This document shows positions 59,391 through 64,000 of a stretch of DNA of 64,000 nt, piece after piece; the first letter of the stretch is position 1; each line of letters starts with the position of its first letter. The stretch is from the NCBI GenBank assembly GCA_014904845.1, contig MU119350.1, positions 1 to 64,000 on the forward strand. Reading direction: 5' to 3'. Below the pieces are notes generated by a model. The model was given only the letters and a program-made list of their open reading frames with translations, made no database searches and was not told the DNA's origin. The translations under genes and the position numbers were made by a program. The DNA is from Acephala macrosclerotiorum. Lineage: Eukaryota; Ascomycota; Leotiomycetes; Helotiales; Mollisiaceae.

Positions 59391-60314
59391 TAATGATATT
59401 CAGGCAGGAACTTCATTGAAGCGATGTAATTAAAGGACTGCTAACAGGATTATGAACACCGTAGCAATTCTAGGTATTGAAAGAAGAACCCGGAGTCTTC
59501 CAATGCTCCGCTCTAGCTGCGCCGTTGAATGTCTAGACCACTTGCTTTCATAACCATACTTGTTCAACGCTTATGACTTGAGAAACGGATTTTCATCAAT
59601 TGTAACTTGCTGGTACCAAACATCAAAACAAGGGTGAGGCTCATTAAGTTCCTTACATGAAGAAGCCCGTCATAATACACTTGTGCCTACCCATCACTCA
59701 ACCAGCGCTTCTTCATGGCTCTAACTCCTAGACAAGGTAAAGATCGAGACTCTTTCTAATTGACTTGGGCTTCAAATGAAATGCTGAGAAATCATTTGCA
59801 ATTTCTTGAGTCTGTAGTAGGTGGGAGCCCGTCATCGTTATATATCTTTTGCGATATGTAAGCGAAAGGGAACTAGGGTAGAAAAATAAGCTTCTTTCAA
59901 TCTTTGCGAGAAAATTTACCACTCGGCATGAGTCTCAGGAGCAGAATAAATTCTAGTACTCTAGCATACCGAGAAGATGATTCATAAGCACCTGGAAATG
60001 TCAGGAGGTGATCAGATAAGTAGGAAAGAGGTCTGCACTTGCAGTCACCAATCAGCTTGGGCAAGGTGTGAGAAAAAGCGGTGGTCGTTGGGTATCATTG
60101 TTTCTATTGTTGTTCGGAAGCCCCTTCAGCTTCCTATACCTTCCATCGTCATGTTTCCTATAGCCTCTTTCCTCCTCTTTTTAACTTGTACCTCCGTAAA
60201 GCCTTAAATCCACTCCGCCTGAAGTCCTAACCCCTCTATCACACAACCGTCTTCGTACAATTACTTTCACTCCCATCCCAACTACAATGCTCTTTGCAAT
60301 ATTCGTATACCCCT
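59391..60314. other. Intergenic stretch
   Basis: About 920 bp; short frames only (59728-59922, 59977-60207), none convincing. Confidence 0.45.
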
Positions 60315-60566
60315 CTACCGTCGGCTAACGCAATCAGCACCTTTTCCCCAAAGCGCTTCCATAGCCAGAGATACGTACGGGTAATACCAAGGACTTGTGA
60401 CTTGTGGATTCCGGGGTATTATTGAAATGATGCTCTTCAGATAGTTGTAGCATGTGAGACCGGAACACAGTATTCCTGCTGGAGAGTCGAGTTTGATCGG
60501 TGCTGGTGCTGCGATGACCGCGGTCAGAATGCAGCACAACGAGAAAGTGAAAGCCGCGAATCGCAT
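60315..60566 (-). CDS. Small secreted protein
   Basis: A single-exon frame of 83 residues. Residues 1-20 (MRFAAFTFSLCCILTAVIAA) are a strong signal peptide, followed by PAPIKLDSPAG, a common context for Kex2/signal processing in fungal secreted peptides. The mature part (~63 residues) has three cysteines (LCSGLTC and ADC) and no known domain. A TATA-like element with CACGTG lies 63-80 bp upstream. Small secreted proteins of this type include effectors and surface peptides; no function can be assigned. Confidence 0.65.
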   Translation of the reverse strand: MRFAAFTFSLCCILTAVIAAPAPIKLDSPAGILCSGLTCYNYLKSIISIIPRNPQVTSPWYYPYVSLAMEALWGKGADCVSRR

Positions 60567-60628
60567 TTTTGGTGTGAAGACTCCGAGAAAGGACTTGAGA
60601 TTGAGTCAGATACTCAGGTCGAAAGCGC

Positions 60629-60650
60629 CACGTGGTGATATAAATATATG
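60629..60650 (-). promoter_or_regulatory. CACGTG and TATA element upstream of small secreted protein
   Basis: CACGTG at 60629-60634 and an A/T-only TATA stretch at 60638-60648, about 65-80 bp before the start codon at 60566 on the minus strand. The whole is flanked by CGCC/GGCG, an imperfect palindrome. Confidence 0.45.
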
Positions 60651-61013
60651 GCGAGTTGGCGATGTTCTCAACAGATGCCAATCAGGTGAGGGGAAATTCG
60701 AGCTTCGATAGGCTATATGGAAGAATGCTGAGCCAGGATTCCGCGCCACTTCATATATTGCTTCTGCTATTAGTTGAACCACGAATTCCAACATTCGGGG
60801 TATGCGTAAACGAAGCGGTATCGGGCGACCTCAAGGTTCGTTGTCGTCTCGGTCTGGGCGCAGTTGCCGAGTCATCCCTTCCTTCCTCGCCGTGTCGCGA
60901 ACAGTTTTCGCGAGCGCTATCTCGAATTCCCGAAGCTTTGCGTTTCTATCGCATAGCATGCTCTGATTTGTATTAAATTAGTATCATTGTAAGTCGAAAA
61001 AATCGTGTCTTTC

Positions 61014-63151
61014 TCATCTCTCATCTTCTTGTGGGGATACTTTGATCATCGGCGTCAACTTCTTCATGCTGGCCAACGACTTGTCTTCCTGATGATTTCG
61101 AAACGCCGGCATCTCCTTCACTGAATCCAGAGGCGAGGGCGGAATAACTGTATTCGTAATCTCGAGATCTGAAGCTCGAGACAACGGGCTATGAAGATAG
61201 GATATGGCTGCATCTCGTCCAGCTGGAGAATCCGGGAAATCAGTGCTGCTCCCCATCTCACTCCGACTCCACGAGTTGCCCATATAACTTCCATCAAATC
61301 GTGGCAATTCTGACATGTCCCTCGAATCATCCGATAAGATCGATACACTCTCTCCTCGTAGACCGCTGGGGTCTTCTGGACCACTTGAACGTCTCGAATC
61401 CTGACCGTTGTCATTCGTATTCTTGCTCTGCTGGCGTGTAAACCCTTGTCTTTGTTTCCAAAAACACCACACAGCTGCTGATACTACAACAGAAAGCCCA
61501 ACAAGCACTCCCACCGCGATCCCGGCTTTGGCACCAGGACTAAGACCTTCATCGCCCCAAGCATAGTTCGGCGTAGGACCATATGATTCACTCGCCGTCT
61601 GGATTGGACTTGTGGCTGTCCAAGTTGGAAGCGAAGTGATCGTTCCCGTACCCGATTGCCCAGCTTGGTTCAGGATGTTGACGCATTCATCCCCTGTGAT
61701 ATTCTGGTTCCCGATGATGGCGTAATTGCTTTCAATGCATTCAGTTTGGTCGATTTCGAATTGGGCATTTAGGGCCCAGGAAAGTCGTTCGGTGATGTTG
61801 CACATGCTGTAAGCTCCATAAGTACCTGTGCTTCCGTCTCCATGCAAAGCCGGACAATTCTGCCCCGAAGTGCCACATAGCTCTTGAAACACTTCCGCTG
61901 CTGTGCTAGAGTTGAGTCCTGGATCCGCGATACATGTTAGAGAGCTCATCATGCACTGGCATACTTCCTGGTTTACAACTGGTGGCAAGGTTGGAGAAGC
62001 AGAGAAAGCAGCTGTCGGGCAGCTTGGGGTGATGGTATTGCTGATAACGTAATGTGCTGCGAAAGTTGAGGATGGCGTGATCTTGGCGATCTGGGATGAA
62101 TAGGATGTGAATGCGGGTAAAGCGCTGATTGAGGTTCCTATCAACGAGACAAGCCCTGGTCAACGGATCAGCATGATATATTAGTGTTCCCGAAGAGAAA
62201 ATGTTTACCTTTGTCCTGATCATCCTGGAAGTACTCGAACACGATTCCTCCGCTGACAACATTCGTCATCTGAGTGCCATAGATGTATGCCACTTCCTGG
62301 AATGTCCTCGGAACGCTGGCCCCATCCAGCGAGTCCACACATCCATAATCTGCAAAGAAGACCGGGACTGGATAGCTGGCGTATTCGTCCATGATCGCCT
62401 GATACCCAGAATTGAGAAACGTATTGTTGGAACACCAATTGAAATCTGATATGCCCAAGAAATCGATGGCTTCTGAAGAATTACTGCATGCCATGTAGAA
62501 CGACATGACATCGTAGTTGTCGGACGCGCTCATTTCGTATCCAACCGGGATGTCGCGATAACCCTTACTCTTGATATATGCCTTCATATCCCTCACACCA
62601 GCTTTGATAAACGCTGCAGCAGGCGAATTGCTGATGTTTGTGACAATGTTGTTTCCGGCAAAGAACCCTAGAACATTGCTGTATCCTGCCATTGCATCAA
62701 CAGTCTGCGTCCAAGCATTGTAAATGTCCAAATTCCACTCTGGGTTCGTGGCGTTGATATTAACGGTCCCAGGCAAGTCCACCATAACATAGATCCCAGA
62801 AGTTGCCAGCGCGGTCATACATGCTGAATGATCGAGTGATGAATCTATGTATGATACCCGAATGATATTCGTAGTGAGAGCGTTGAGGAAGGGAAGATCG
62901 CGCATGCAGGCTAGGGACACCGATAATGGGTCGATTGGCGTCGAGTTCGTTGGCGTTTGGTATGTGACACCTCGTATGAAGAATTCGGAGCCATTGGTCT
63001 GGTAGAAGAAATGTGACCCCTAGATTATCAGTATCAGATCCGGAGATGATAATTTAGAGCTCACTTTGATAACCACAGGATCAACAGTTGCAGAGACCAG
63101 AGCTGCTCCGAGGATCACGACCCTGCCAAAAAGGGAAGCTCCCGACACCAT
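61014..63151 (-). CDS. GH72 beta-1,3-glucanosyltransferase relative with X8 domain and membrane anchor, catalytic residues replaced
   Basis: Three exons in minus-strand order: 63151-63065, 63019-62209, 62137-61014; 673 residues. A signal peptide (MVSGASLFGRVVILGAALVSA) precedes a GH72 domain (residues ~30-335) with FFYQTNGSEFFIRGVTYQ and NIIRVSYIDSSLDH. A Cys-rich X8/CBM43 module lies at ~358-450 (CQCMMSSLTC, CNITERLSWALN). A helix at ~502-526 (AGIAVGVLVGLSVVVSAAVWCFW) is followed by a ~145-residue cytosolic tail, instead of a GPI signal. GH72 enzymes (Gas/Gel) elongate wall glucan using two glutamates, in GNE and SEYG contexts. Here they read GNN (N153) and ADYG (D253), so transferase activity is doubtful. 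It may be a glucan-binding sensor. Confidence 0.88.
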
Positions 63152-63881
63152 AGCTGCAGCTCACCACCTGTTCGAACGCCACACAGCCTGCAGGTGTAAT
63201 CAAAACTCCATAAGAGATGAAAACACGAAGCTGAGAATCTTTCATCGATGGATCGAGATGAAGAAACATGACATCAGCCAGACGTGCTGAAAGAGTTCGT
63301 AGTCCAGCTACGCTATTTTACCCCTGAGGCACTGCCCCATTGTGAACTGGTGAAGTCGGTTATTTCGTTGTGCCGCATCCGCGCAGATACGAGTATGGGC
63401 AGCTTGAACCCTGCGCTACCAAATTACTTGTCAAATTAACGTTTGAAGATAAGATACGATTGGTTTATCTCTAACGACTTTCCTGCTCTTTGTGTCTGAA
63501 GTGGAGTGCTGTCGTGGTTGACGAGAAGCTTGCTGTTCCTAGACTAGTTTACTGAGGCAGTGTAAAATGCATGGAGGTTCAGATGGTCAAATATGAGGAA
63601 CAATCCAGTTGTCAGATGCTCGATTTCACGGAAAAACCAGCTTCACACGACGTTCTGGGATGATTGGAGTTCGAGATGCACTTCATTCTCAATATTCACG
63701 TGATCATTCAGCAAAAAGTCCATCCAGGCAAGACGAGAGACAGTCTATTCATTCCAAGGCGCATCTTCTCAGTTCTTTGGAATAGTTGCGCTCGCTTTGA
63801 TATCAGATAGCGCGAAACAGTTCCCTCTCCCTTTTCACCTCGTTACCTCGTCCCAAGACTTTTCCAGAAATAGCTTCCACA
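63152..63881. other. Intergenic stretch
   Basis: About 730 bp upstream of the GH72-like gene; CACGTG near 63699. No gene seen. Confidence 0.45.
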
Positions 63882-64000
63882 ATGCTACCAAACTCCACAA
63901 CACAGAGTCCAAGGTCACCATATTACTTCACAGTGAGATCGATCCTGGCATATCTCAGCATCACCATGGAGTGCCAACTACGAAGGCAGCTGACAATTCC
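63882..64000 (+). CDS. Possible gene start cut by the window edge
   Basis: An ATG at 63882 in favourable context (TTCCACA before ATG) opens a frame that continues to the window end for 39 codons (begins MLPNSTTQSPRSPYY). Too short to identify. It may be chance. Confidence 0.25.
   Translation, partial: MLPNSTTQSPRSPYYFTVRSILAYLSITMECQLRRQLTI

Noticed and set aside
1..64000. CRISPR array, bacterial operon signals or telomere repeats
   Set aside because: No regularly spaced identical repeats, no Shine-Dalgarno-type organisation and no TTAGGG runs; gene structure is fungal.

Overview
This window looks like nuclear DNA of a filamentous ascomycete, probably from the Leotiomycetes/Helotiales side of Pezizomycotina. 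That placement is an inference from gene style, not a search. Evidence for it: introns of 44-125 bp (mostly 45-70) with GT-AG borders and CTAAC/CTGAC-like branch points; HET-domain genes; fungal DUF7025-type AAA, DUF7708-like, HSPA12-like Hsp70, GH72 and LITAF genes; and an extreme AT-rich block with the signature of repeat-induced point mutation (RIP). Gene models below were joined by hand from reading frames and splice signals; every accepted coding model adds up to an intact frame.

Layout. 1-6080 is a RIP-mutated repeat block with no surviving gene. A sharp border leads at 6382 into a HET-domain gene. From about 8.1 to 20.4 kb the window is a gene desert holding only one convincing gene (a small GPI-type cell-wall protein at 10.8-11.2 kb) and a stretch of diverged promoter-like modules (CACGTG followed 42-48 bp later by a TATA box). 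20.4-24.4 kb has a LITAF-type zinc protein, a fructosyl-amino-acid/sarcosine-oxidase-family flavoenzyme and a nearly perfect 83-bp inverted repeat. 25.4-26.8 kb is a dead FMN-dependent hydroxy-acid dehydrogenase.

From 28 to 48 kb lies an island of genes related to fungal non-self recognition and stress ATPases: an HSPA12-like Hsp70; a single-pass S/T-rich membrane protein; a stand-alone protein resembling HeLo-like N-terminal domains; a tiny glycine-zipper protein; a DUF7708/NACHT-like protein divergent from a 1285-residue DUF7025 AAA ATPase; a Dal5-like MFS permease; a second HET protein; and an adenosine/adenine deaminase-family enzyme. From 49 to 64 kb come a secreted beta-propeller-like protein, a small hypothetical gene, a decayed second Hsp70-like gene, a DUF3604/PHP-domain hydrolase, a decayed drug-efflux MFS gene, a small secreted protein and a GH72 cell-wall transglycosidase relative in which both catalytic glutamates are replaced.

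How they fit. No biosynthetic cluster is evident. The theme is an accessory, subtelomere-like region: HET and NLR-type innate-recognition genes, cell-surface and secreted proteins, and several pseudogenes (FMN dehydrogenase, Hsp70-like, MFS) beside a RIP isochore. Two premature stops in the FMN dehydrogenase sit where CAA glutamine codons are expected, the change RIP would make.
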